From contig SMSO01000032.1 of the NCBI GenBank assembly GCA_004764695.1, forward strand, positions 8,080,668 to 8,144,667: a stretch of DNA of 64,000 nucleotides, read 5' to 3'. Source of the stretch: Schizochytrium sp. TIO01. Its lineage: Eukaryota > Sar > Bigyra > Thraustochytrida > Thraustochytriidae. The position numbers and the translations under genes are program-made. This document shows positions 19,359-29,700 of this stretch, piece by piece. Under the pieces are notes generated by a model. The model searched no databases, had not been told where the DNA came from, and worked only from the letters and a program-made list of their open reading frames with translations. The first letter of the stretch is position 1; each line of letters opens with the position of its first letter.

Positions 19359-20567
19359 TTACACGACTGCAATTGCTGTAAATGATGGAGAATGCGGTGA
19401 ATCCTTGCCAGGTTCGGCGAGATCCTCATTAGGTCTTGGGCAATGCAATTTATTTTCATTCGCAGGCACCGATGAAGCGGACTCTACTGGCTTTGGGGAT
19501 GTCTCTTCTCTAATTTGAAGCATAATCGGGCGGAAAATGAGCAAAAAGCTAAAGTAAACAACAAGAATAAACATGATAGCGCGAAGACAATAGTACGCAA
19601 GTCGGCCAGAACTTGTCTCAACAGGAATGCCAGTGTATCCCACAACAGTGAGAATAATACCACAGAAAACTACGCAAAGAACCATGTACTCCACAGGCCT
19701 GAAAAGCTTGAGTTGACGATCGAGAGCAATTTTAATTTGTTTTGCTGCTGAAGGCCCCTCTGTGAAAGTTGACTGCGCAGACTTCACCTCTGACTCGAGG
19801 CTTTGGACAGATTGGTTCACACGATGAGAGACCATGTGAACCCGAGCCACATAAAAACAACCTAGCACAAAAGGAATCAAATTTATGATAAATGCTGCCC
19901 AACCGAAGAAATCACTAAATGTGCAAACTGTGTATATTTGCTCGTTGGTTTGGCAGCATTCATACTTGATTTCAGGTCGGGTTTCCTGTACGCTCATCAT
20001 GACAACAATGAGAGTTAACTCGAGCACAATAATGCCTGCAAAGAAGAACTTTAGGCGCTGATCGCGCTCGTGTGCCTTTTCAGGTGTTTGATAGTGGCGT
20101 AGCTTATGCAAAGGTTGTGTCGGGTCATTGGAGAGAGCGAAAAAGTGGTATAAATGGAATACTTTAGACAACAGAGCACCACCAACCAAGCCAAAACCAA
20201 GGGCTAAAAACCATGGCTTTACATAGCAAAGAGGTATGCTTGATTCGAGGGGCCACATCAGTAATCCAAGTAATAGAAAGAAAAATCCAAAAAGCGTTCC
20301 AGCCGCAAATGTTCCCGAAGTCATCATTATCTTCGTGTGGCGATTCCGAAAAAAGTAAGCCAGAAGGCTGGCAATTATCGCAATAGTGATCACACCGATG
20401 ACGAGGAATAAGATCTCTGAGACTGTCTTGTAAGGCGTCACGTCTACGAAGAACTCATCAGTGATCGAGAAGCTACCGTCTCCATTCGAATGGTTGCGGC
20501 ATTCCTGAACATCAATGATTCGTGGGTCCTCCAAGCCACTGTACACGAGCTCTGTGCAAAAGGTCAT
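19359..20567 (-). CDS. Seven-helix receptor-like protein (class C / GABA-B-like)
   Basis: The 402-aa integral membrane protein has a short N-terminal ectodomain (about 50 residues) and about seven hydrophobic segments: FLVIGVITIAIIASLLAYFF, GTLFGFFFLLLGLLMW, the third segment, then FFFAGIIVLELTLIVVMM, FFGWAAFIINLIPFVLGCF, YMVLCVVFCGIILTVVGY and AIMFILVVYFSFLLIF. In class C receptors the third helix has the pattern C..(K/R)(T/P)W.LALGF.L..GAL..K...(L/I); CYVKPWFLALGFGLVGGALL fits this well. A Cys-rich loop precedes helix 5. No periplasmic-binding-like ligand domain is present, so the ligand and coupling are unknown. The frame opens at a TTG (20600); the ATG is at 20567. Confidence 0.8.
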   Translation of the reverse strand: MTFCTELVYSGLEDPRIIDVQECRNHSNGDGSFSITDEFFVDVTPYKTVSEILFLVIGVITIAIIASLLAYFFRNRHTKIMMTSGTFAAGTLFGFFFLLLGLLMWPLESSIPLCYVKPWFLALGFGLVGGALLSKVFHLYHFFALSNDPTQPLHKLRHYQTPEKAHERDQRLKFFFAGIIVLELTLIVVMMSVQETRPEIKYECCQTNEQIYTVCTFSDFFGWAAFIINLIPFVLGCFYVARVHMVSHRVNQSVQSLESEVKSAQSTFTEGPSAAKQIKIALDRQLKLFRPVEYMVLCVVFCGIILTVVGYTGIPVETSSGRLAYYCLRAIMFILVVYFSFLLIFRPIMLQIREETSPKPVESASSVPANENKLHCPRPNEDLAEPGKDSPHSPSFTAIAVV

Positions 20568-22787
20568 CTTCACCTCAGCCCGCGGCCTTCCTTCGCCCAA
20601 CTTATACGCACGCCTCCACCGATGGCTTGCGAAACCTCAAGTACTTGGTACCTACTCTGAGCAGTGCCTTGCTTGGGTATCAATTAAAGTTCCGATGTGC
20701 GCCTCTTGCACTGTAGTTCACTGTCAAACTTGGTTGCCCTAGGGAACCTCGACCAAATATGCTCTCTCCCAGCAGCCACGGCAGTCGCCTCCGCCACGGC
20801 AGAGTTGCAAGTTTGTTTGCCTGGCCAACGCATAGCTAGGTGGCTATCAGAAACCAAAATCCGAGCCCTCCACCAAAGACAAAGACAAGAAAGCGGCGAT
20901 CCCGCTGGCTCTGGCTTAGCTGACGTAAGCTGACGTCAAGTCCCAACTTTGCGGCGCCTCCTACCAGACCGCGCGCAACGCAGTCGATAGTCCTTGCTAC
21001 CGAATGATGTAAGACTCGAATTACATGAAAGGGTGGTGCGTCCGTACAGGAATAAAGTCCTGCTTCATCAACTCTGACTGACAATTAATTGTAAAGTTAA
21101 AGGGAAACCAATGAAAGCACAAGAGAGAGCAAACAAAGCATACGGTTCACCTTGCGGAATTGCAGCCTTGGAGTTTGGTGGTTTGCGAGATCTTGAGGTT
21201 TCCGAAGAGGTTTGATTGCGACCTTTAGGATAGACTTTGGGCCAGTGAAGGAGTGAAGTGGTTGATGGACGGAAGGTCATGACTGATCGTGGCGTTTTGG
21301 AATTAAGAACTGGCGGCGATGGGTTCAGAGACAGCAGAGAACGATGTGGCGAAACTTGCAAAGCACACTTAAAGCTTGGAAGTCAATCTCTAAAGTATCA
21401 GCGAAAAGCGCTTTAGATTGCAGATTAATTGCACAGCATGAGGACTGGTTCTGGGAGGAGGTAATACTGTCATCGTATTGCCATGTTAGCCAAACAACTA
21501 GAGCGAGACTCGCGCATAAGCCACATGCACGGCAACCTCGAGTTGCTGGGCGTACGCAGCGATTCTATGTTCGAGAAATGAAACTCGGGCGCCACGACTG
21601 CAAGGATGCAAGTTACTCTTCAAACCCGCTCCGCCGCATGGACAAAGGCGACTTCCGTCGATACCTATCATTGTGTATTACCCCTGCTTTGCGAAAATGT
21701 CTCATCGTGAACAAAACAACCACGTGTTATTACACATCTCACCTTGCGAAGTAAACAAACAGAGTAACTCGCTCCTTTTGTTGAGGCGACGATGTTCTTC
21801 TACACAGAAAGTCATGCTTTCCACAAAGTTGTGCCATCTGTCCATACAGTGCGTTGTGACTTTCGCATAGATAGGAGCGCCATGGCCCCAAATGGTGTCC
21901 ATTTTAGAGTCGATGAGATGATCCTTGTCATGCTGCACAAACCAGCACTAGAAAGTCGACCAGGACGAACGCGCTACATTGGATTCCTCCTGTCAACTTC
22001 TGGGGCTTAATCTTCTCCTCCGCAGCAATTTGGCCAACTTTGAGCCTCGAAGCTTTGGAGAGCGCAAGTCTGTCGATTGCAAAACACAAACACAAAGAGT
22101 ACCTCATATTCCAACAACCAGCGTGCACATAACACAAACCTACGATGCTTTATTTGTCATTTGACACTGGTACCTAGTACCCGCCTGTGCAACGCCGCGA
22201 AATGGACAACAAGCGGAGGTTTGTAGAGTGGGCATCATCGTGTATGATTGATTGGATAGGCAAGCAGGCCCTTGTGCTCCTAGGTGCCAGCGCTGTCACT
22301 GGTTGACGCAAGTTCTCCTGGCACAAGTCATCCTGTGGGTGCCCCAGAATCTTTAGCTTCAATAAGACCTCATGCCTCGGTGCAAGGTCACAAGTATCAA
22401 GCTCGCTTGCACACGCCACCTCCAAAAGTGGCGCAGCTCGAGCAAATTGTATCGACGACTCACGTGGCTTGCTTTTAGTGTGCACATGCCTACTATCGTA
22501 ATACTAAGAGGTGCTCTCCATAGTAGTTTTAATTAACAGGAGTGAGTCCCTCTAAGTGGAAAGTGGATTGGACTTGGAGACATGTGCACAACCGAACTGC
22601 GTCCAACTCGAGGCAGACTCCCGGAGTGTCCGGTAGAGAAAGAAAGCGTGTGGAAACCAATAGAGGAGTACAAGCAAAACAGTTTCGCCCCAGACCTCCG
22701 ACACAGGGGCCTTGTGTTTAGTCAGCGACGCATGTGTAAGGAAGCTCTGCGGCAATCGTGTTTGTTATCGGGGAAGGAGTTTACGCC
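20568..22787. other. 2.2-kb divergent intergenic region between two receptor-like genes
   Basis: It holds the promoters of the class-C-like receptor (-) and the EGF seven-helix protein (+). Tandem TGACGT elements lie at 20921-20938. A 136-codon ATG frame at 21344-21754 (+) has no recognisable domain and I do not call it. No RNA gene was recognised. Confidence 0.5.
20921..20938. promoter_or_regulatory. Tandem TGACGT (CRE/bZIP-type) elements
   Basis: TGACGTAAGCTGACGTCA contains one TGACGTAA half-type site and one perfect CRE palindrome TGACGTCA, 10 bp apart start to start (one helical turn). It lies about 355 bp upstream of the receptor ATG. bZIP/CREB factors bind such sites in other eukaryotes; function here is inferred. 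Confidence 0.45.
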
Positions 22788-24293
22788 ATGGCGAGACCAA
22801 CGCAGGAGCGAGCTCGAGCGAGCCCTGCTACAATCGCTGTCTTTACATGGGGGGTAATTATTAGCAGCGTGGCCCAGGTTGCACGCGGTGAGTCAAGTGA
22901 ATACCCGCTCGCAGATCTCGACTACAGTTGCTCAGAACGTATGCCCTGGTCTACACCGGCTGTGTTGTCTTCAAACTATATCTGCAGTGGCCATGGCACA
23001 TGCGAAAGCAATGGCACGTGCACTTGCCACTCTGGATGGACCGGGCTCAGTGACTTCGTGAATACAGAATACCTGGATTGTCAAATAAATACCACCGTTG
23101 TGCAGGTTCTATGGGCGTTGCTGATGCTCCTTAGCGTCTGGTGCCAGTACTCGATCTATGAACAGCTCGTGGACCGATGGGAAAAGTACAAAAGGCTTCG
23201 CAGCTCGCGTCTAAAGACTGGCTCCAAAATGAGCTTATGGGATCAGCCTGGTCTACTATCTGTGATGATATTCTCCTACGTTGGGTTTCCGGGAATCTTG
23301 ATTATGGGTATGCTCAAGTTCTTCATGCATGATGCACGAATTGGAGTCTCGGTGTTCATCACGATTATTTTTGCAATTGTTCGGATTTCATTTTACATGA
23401 TGCTCTACTTTTACCAGCCAGCACTTCTTTCCACATTCTTAAAGGGGTCACGACACCCAAATTCTCACGTCAGACTCATGCTTCGAATCACCCGACTTTT
23501 TGGTCGTGTGAACCTGTTCATGGCCGCTGCCACGAGCGTTTTGCCGTTTGTGATATATGCAGACGGTAGTGAGCCGAACAACCTTGCTGTCAGCATATTT
23601 TTGGCTTATATGTGTTCTCTCCTTGTCACTGTTGTTTTGCATATTATTCAAGCTTTTATTGTACGACAGAAAGCGAAGTATGCGTTCAGTGATTCTGTAG
23701 AGCTTAAAGAGAACTCTTTAATGCAATACACAAAACGGAAAATGGTGCATGGAGAAACAAGAGGTATTGTACATGGCATCTTTCAAGCTATTATCTATGT
23801 TACATTTGCTGCGGTTCCGTTTTTCTACAACAAACACGATTACTTCAATCCCATTGGCTGGTGCGCGTATGTCCTCATCGCCCGAGAAATGTCGCAGAGT
23901 GCTGTTGTTAGCCATAGCCGCAAAGAGTTAAAGAGTACTGCCCTTTCAAGTATGATGACGCAAGACTTGCTGGGTTTTGAAGAAGGGAGTATCTCGAGAA
24001 CCTCATCGGCCAGACATATCTCTCCACGTTATGAGCAAGGAATATCCTTTAGACCAACACAAAATACGGTCACTGTCCAAACTGTAAGCCAAGTTCTTAC
24101 TGGGAACCCATTTGCTACAAATGATCTCACCTTCTCCAAACCTTATGGAGAAGTAATCAAGAAGAAAAGTAAGAGCAAGGACTCTCAAGCTCAAGGTTCT
24201 TCACAAAGAGGTTCCAGCAGTAAAAAATCCTCCTTAAATACAGCCACTTCGCTTCAAGAGGTTCAGCTTGATGCAATCGATGAAGCTCTTTAA
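22788..24293 (+). CDS. Secretory seven-helix protein with extracellular EGF-like domain
   Basis: The 501-aa product has a cleavable-looking signal peptide (about 1-33, core IAVFTWGVIISSVAQVA). A Cys-rich extracellular stretch follows with CSGHGTCESNGTCTCHSGWT, an EGF-like pattern, and then about seven hydrophobic segments. These start with VVQVLWALLMLLSVW and end near FNPIGWCAYVLIA. A roughly 120-residue Ser/Lys-rich cytoplasmic tail completes it. The layout recalls tyrosine-rich, GPCR-like proteins with extracellular EGF modules, but I cannot name a family. The ATG at 22788 lies in a GCCATGG context; the frame itself opens at a GTG 30 nt earlier. It is a probable surface receptor, ligand unknown. 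Confidence 0.8.
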   Translation: MARPTQERARASPATIAVFTWGVIISSVAQVARGESSEYPLADLDYSCSERMPWSTPAVLSSNYICSGHGTCESNGTCTCHSGWTGLSDFVNTEYLDCQINTTVVQVLWALLMLLSVWCQYSIYEQLVDRWEKYKRLRSSRLKTGSKMSLWDQPGLLSVMIFSYVGFPGILIMGMLKFFMHDARIGVSVFITIIFAIVRISFYMMLYFYQPALLSTFLKGSRHPNSHVRLMLRITRLFGRVNLFMAAATSVLPFVIYADGSEPNNLAVSIFLAYMCSLLVTVVLHIIQAFIVRQKAKYAFSDSVELKENSLMQYTKRKMVHGETRGIVHGIFQAIIYVTFAAVPFFYNKHDYFNPIGWCAYVLIAREMSQSAVVSHSRKELKSTALSSMMTQDLLGFEEGSISRTSSARHISPRYEQGISFRPTQNTVTVQTVSQVLTGNPFATNDLTFSKPYGEVIKKKSKSKDSQAQGSSQRGSSSKKSSLNTATSLQEVQLDAIDEAL

Positions 24294-24731
24294 ATCAAAC
24301 GTTCAGCCAGTCCATGTTTCCTATTCTACAATTATTAAAGTTTGTCAAAGTAGTCTAAAATATGATGAGTTTTTCAGCCCTTTACTTCCCGCTTCAACTC
24401 AACAATTTTATATCGAGGAATGCTTCCTCCTCAGCTATATTTTATTTTAGTTATAGTATAAGAAAGTAAGAAGGGGCCTACAGCTAGTAGAGAGATAATT
24501 TCTTTAAAAGTGCTTCATTTCTTCCTAATGATCGTGCTTGAGAAAGAAGCCACTTGAGATGAAAGTATTCATTCTTGATGAGCTGAGGCCTCAATCACGA
24601 TTGGGATGCACAGCGGCGTCGGGCCAAGCACTGGGCCCGAAAAGCGCTAGCTCGTGCGCCGCCACGGCGGAGGTGACTCTGCGGAGGACGTTGACAGCAG
24701 TAGCGTGCTGCCCAAAAGCTCGAAAGCAGAC
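24294..24731. other. Intergenic, upstream of VTT gene
   Basis: 438 bp of AT-rich sequence turning GC-rich after 24600. It holds the 3' end of the EGF seven-helix gene and the promoter of the VTT gene. The VTT frame extends upstream to a GTG at 24654 without an ATG. Confidence 0.6.
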
Positions 24732-26483
24732 ATGGCTTTCAAGGCTCCCGCCCCCAGCGCCTCAGCGGCGCAGGGGATCACGAGAAGGGCTTCTCAAGGG
24801 AGGAATGGGACCCATGACGAAGGGTACTTTGGCGACGACTCTAATGAGATTAATAACGACGCCAATGTCTCAAACAGTGGGCCCAATAGTAGTTTTAAAA
24901 ACAACAACGACGGCAACCGTGACAAAAACAGTGACACTAAAGGCAGCAATGACAATAATTTCAACGGCAGTGACAATGGTAAAAACTATTCTGCAGGTCC
25001 AACAAAATTTGGGGAATGGCCTTCGCGATGGCGATTAACAAGTAGCGAGAACAGCCCAGGGATTATGATGACATCAAATTTGGGCTCGACCTCGAGCACG
25101 AGTAGAGATTTGAGGAGCGAACGCAATTTTGATAGTGAGTTCAAGCCGCAAAATGGCCAAGTATCTGTTGCAGATGCTGCGCTACGAGCATTGGCAGATG
25201 ATTTAGAACGTGGCGCTGATTGGGTGGTATCAGATGGTGAGGACTCGTATGAAAGTGAAGATAGCGTTGACGAGTGGGGAAGACCAACTCTGAGATCACG
25301 CCTCAGCTCAGCGGCAGATGAAATTCTGGCAGAGAGCTTTCAGGAAGATGCAGCAAGACCTACAAGCTGTTTCAAAGTCTTGGCGACGATGACACAAATA
25401 TTTACAATTATTTTGATTGCTGCCTCTTGCTTGTATCTGTTGCAGCAGCTCTTTCCAGACGTAAATCAAGCCATCAAGGACTGGGCCACCTGGGCAAACA
25501 GCGTCGGCTGGCAAGCTATGCTTGCATTTTGTTTTGTCGCAGCTGCTCTTTTGCTCATCCCTGGGGTCCCGGGATCTCTATTATGCTTTAGTTGTGGGGC
25601 TGTTTTTGAATTCAAAAAGGCATTTCTCATTGCAGGCGGAGCTCATCATCTTGGAGCATGTATGGCATTTCTATCTGCGAGGCTCTTGTGTCGCACACGC
25701 TTTGAGCGCTTGCTCCTGTCTCGCCCAACACTACGCAACATGTCGGCAGCTGCCCGCAAAGAACAGTGGAAGGTCACCTTTTTATCACGATTCATCGTGA
25801 TGCCTGTACAGATCAAGTAAGTTATCGTTTTTCCTGACCAAGGATTTCCCATGGTTACTGGAAATCAAAACACTTCGCCGTTGTTGCTCATCTTTATCTA
25901 CTATCGGAAGTTACTGACTGTATCTGCTTTTTCCTGTTCATGTTTTCATATCTACAAAATGAACTCTAGAAACTATCTTTTTGGAGTACTGCCAGTAACG
26001 TTTCCCTGCTTTTTCATCATGTCTTTCCTCGGTGATTTTCAGAGCACTGTTTTTTCTGTATATCTAGGTTCTGTTTCTCAAACGATTTTGGACACAAGTA
26101 CAAACAGTCGCCCACTCAAATCTGGTGCGGTTTCCAATGGCAGCGAGCTAGCCTCAGAAGCTGATGCAGTCGCAGACTCGTGGCTGCCAATGTTGAGTTT
26201 GATTTTAGCAGTTGCAATGACAACACTAGCTTCCATCGTAGCACGGCGATCTTATATGCGCGTTTTGGCAGAACTAAAGGCAGAAGATGCAGTGACTCCA
26301 AACCACCGGTTGTCTACCCACAGTAGTCGGAGAACTCGTACAATGCGCAGCTTTGAGGCTAGCTCATCGCCACTCAACGAAGCTGATGAGGCTGATGAGT
26401 ACGAAGAGGATATGGAGCAACATGATGATTCCGATGACTATGAGGATGACCCTAATGCAGACCAGAAACGTCTTCTACCATAA
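24732..26483 (+). CDS. VTT-domain (TMEM64/TVP38, DedA-like) membrane protein, two exons
   Basis: Exon 1 is 24732-25816 and exon 2 is 25970-26483. The intron 25817-25969 (153 nt) starts GTAAGT and ends CTCTAG. Splicing restores PVQIKNYLFGVLPVT across the junction, the conserved core of the VTT fold. Joined, it encodes 532 aa: an Asn/Asp/Gly-rich disordered N-terminus (about 1-200), a first hydrophobic segment (TIILIAASCLYLLQQL), then the VTT domain with LLLIPGVPGSLLCFSCGAVF, re-entrant-type LGACMAFLSARLLCR and FLSRFIVMPVQIKNY. A last helix (PMLSLILAVAMTTLASIVA) precedes an acidic C-tail. VTT proteins such as VMP1/TMEM41B scramble lipids or act in Golgi/ER traffic; this one resembles TMEM64/TVP38. 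Which membrane is unknown. Confidence 0.88.
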
Positions 26484-26796
26484 GCCTAGACCACGAGTCG
26501 GGAGAGACGAATCCCATCAAGATGACCATCTATGCAACCATAAACCTTTTATTCCTTTCCAACCAGAGGATACTACTCTCCCTGTGTCTGTATTTTCTCA
26601 ATAAGCCTATGAAGAGATTGGTATGAAACAAATCAAGCCTCTCTTCTGCATGTGATATGTATATCAAATTGAACCGAATTTGAAATAAAATTCTTTAATT
26701 AGGCCAAAACAAGCAACGAAGAAATGATTTATGAAAGATAAATTGAAAGTTTACAATTGCACATAACTTCAAAAACAAGTACTTCGGTTGCAACTC
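26484..26796. other. Intergenic, VTT / formin convergent
   Basis: A 313-bp tail-to-tail spacer, AT-rich, with an AATAAA-type signal (GAAATAAAATTC) near 26683. Confidence 0.6.
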
Positions 26797-29700
26797 TCAA
26801 TGAATAGATGCCCGAGCATAATTATTGTTTCCAGGAACGGAGTTGCTTTTAGAATGCAAGGCTGCATAACTTGTTTGCTCACGGGTAAATGCTTGAAGAA
26901 AAGAGTTAAAGAGGCTAAAAAAGCGTTCGGAGTCAACTTGCAATTCTTGTTCTTCCACAGCGTAAGTCTTTAATAGCTTCGAATACTGCTCCTCCAACTT
27001 GCATACAGATGCTTGCAAGCAGTCTTGTGAGCGACGAGCTGAACTTGCAAAATTCTGCATTTTATCTTTGAAGACTCGAGATGTATCGTCCTCACCTCCA
27101 ATTTTATCAATCAGATTTTCCACAAATTGCAAGTCATTTCCAAGGTTTCGAGAGTTTGTTGAAAGCGTTTTAATGGAAACTCGACTAGCATCTGCAGTAT
27201 GCTGCAAGTCTTTACTCAACTTAAGCATCACGGGATATTTGGGAAAGGCAATTTCTCGAACAATGAATTGCAAGAGGGTAGTTTTGTGATCAGCTGCCTT
27301 GAGATTTTCAATTTTCACCAACAAATCTAGCTTGAACCCAACTGCTCCGCCACGTGCACTCGTACCATTTAAATAATTTCCCACAGCCAAAATCACTTTA
27401 AGTGTTTGCTTTAGCGCACTCGAAGTCTCAATTTCTTCGCATGCCTTGAGGAGCATTTGTACTTGTTCTTGAGCTTCAATGACTTGTTGTTTGTAACGAA
27501 GCTGAATGCTCCAAGCCTTGATTCTCTTGGTGAGATCGGGAATAGTCCCAAGTTCAAGAAACAGGAGCTCGATATTACCTAGCTCTGCACGATCTCCAGA
27601 GTATTCCTGAACGGCTCGGACTTCTTCTGATGTCGGAAGGATGTTAGCCAACATGTTCACGCGATCGGCACCTCCCCCAAGCCGCTTCAAGTCAAGCTCT
27701 ACAATGCACTGTCGTAGTACCTCCGGAGCCATGCGTAAACGAGCAAAAGCGATACCTACATTTTGCTGTCGCTTGGGATCTAAGAGCTCAACTTTCTTCT
27801 TCTCAGAAAGGAATGAGTTTCGACGCGCCTTTGATGACCTATCACCGTCCTTATGCTCCTCCTCTTCTCGAGAGACTTCGGGTTGAGCTTGTGCAAAGTT
27901 TTCTTCTAGTGCGTCTAAATTAATATCTATGTCCTCACTTGCTCCTGCTTCTTTGTCCATTTGTTCCCACATTGACCCTTCCACGTAATCACTTGAAATT
28001 TTTGACCAAAACAGAGCACGCATTGGTTTCCGTGGGTTGACTTTAGGCTTCTCCCATAGCTTCTTTTTATCAATTGGTGCAACAAAGCGTGAACTGCTTG
28101 GTCCACTAATTTTAGAAGAAGCCGCTTTCTCTCCGAAGAACATGGCCTGGTCCTCGTCCGAGAGGCCATCACGCATCATTTTATTTCTGATAGCTCCATC
28201 TGGAATCCGAGCATTACGCATCTTAGCATATTTTGCAAACTTAGGATCCTTTTCAAACGAAGTCGTACTTTCCTCAGACTCTGGTACACCTGATGAGTCA
28301 TCGGATAACTTGAAGAACTCGTTTTGTTTCTCACTTGAAAGATTGTCCCGCATCATAGCATTTCGAATAGCTCCCTCCGGGAGCCCAGCTTTGAGCATAC
28401 TTTCATACTTTGCGAATGCAGGGTCAATAGCTTTCTGAGAGGTTTTTGAAGCTCCGCTTGTTGCAGAAGCTGTCTCAGCAGAAGCACCAAAGAACCGGTT
28501 AAGATCTTCTTCCGAAAGGCCATCTTTACGCATGCAGTTTTCAATTGCACCTCGCGGAAGTCCTGCCTTTTGCATGCGTGAATATTTTGCAAACTTAGGA
28601 TCCAGAGCATCATTGTGGGCGTTTGCGGTGGACTGTTGTGCCCCAGAACTTTCGTTCAGATTCGGTAACCAAAACGATTTTCGTTCATCATCTGAGAGCC
28701 CATCCTTGGTCATGCAATTTTCAATCGCTCCTTCAGGAAGCCCTGCTTTACGCATCTTGTCATACTTCTGAAATTTTGGATCCACAATATTTGTTGGTGC
28801 ATGCGGTACTAATACTTGTGTAGGTGCACTTTCAGCCTTGGTGCGCCACTCCTTCACCTGCGATTCGGCACGCTCCAGCTCTCTTTCAAGCTGCTTGACT
28901 TGTTGTCGGGCCTTGTCAAGCTCTTTAAAACGGTCATCCCTCTGCAAATATAGACTCTCGAGTTTGGCAAAAGAAAGAGTCGCGTATTGTCCTGTAACTA
29001 CTTGCTGACAGACTTCTCCAAGAAGGCTCCAAATTCTCGGTGCAAGGTACGTATCTGTAGGCACAACGAGCAGAGCGTACAACAAATCTAAAAAGTGCTT
29101 TCCGGCCCCAGCGGCCTGTGTGGCATACTGAATTTTTTCAAATAAGACTTCTGTGTCTGTGAGCCAAGCGCCAGAGTTGGGCGCCTCACGAAGAATCTCA
29201 GCCGTGTCAGCATCTGCAATCTCCCGATACTCCGAGCATTCAAGGTCCAGAGCCTCGCGGTCACCCTCAGGGTCCTCATCGTCATGGAAGAGCTCAATTG
29301 CACGATTAAGATCATTGAGTACATGCATTATTCCAAGATATGCAAAATCTGATCGCAAGGCTACTCGCTCTTTCAATGTGGCAGCTTCCCTAATGTAGAC
29401 ATTGATAAAGTGGAGTACGCGAGATTTGAAAGCGAGGTCCAGTGCCTCATGTTCGCAAGTTAGGCACTCCATCAGAGTGGCGTAACGAAGTTCCTCATGC
29501 CGTTCCACTCGGTATACCTCAAATGCCGAATGTAGAAGTTCATGACCTTCCTTGCTATGTTGTGCAATTTTTACTGCGATATCAAGGACTACAGTCGCCA
29601 AACGTGGTAGATTTGGGTTACAAGCAAAACAAAGCACCACTGCAGCTACCGCGTGGCCGTCACAAACGAGGAAGTTGCAAATACTTTGGCTTCCTTCAAC

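Noticed and set aside
21344-21754. 136-codon ATG frame on + strand
   Set aside because: No recognisable domain, mixed codon use, and an overlapping frame on the other strand. It could be a small gene but I cannot support it.
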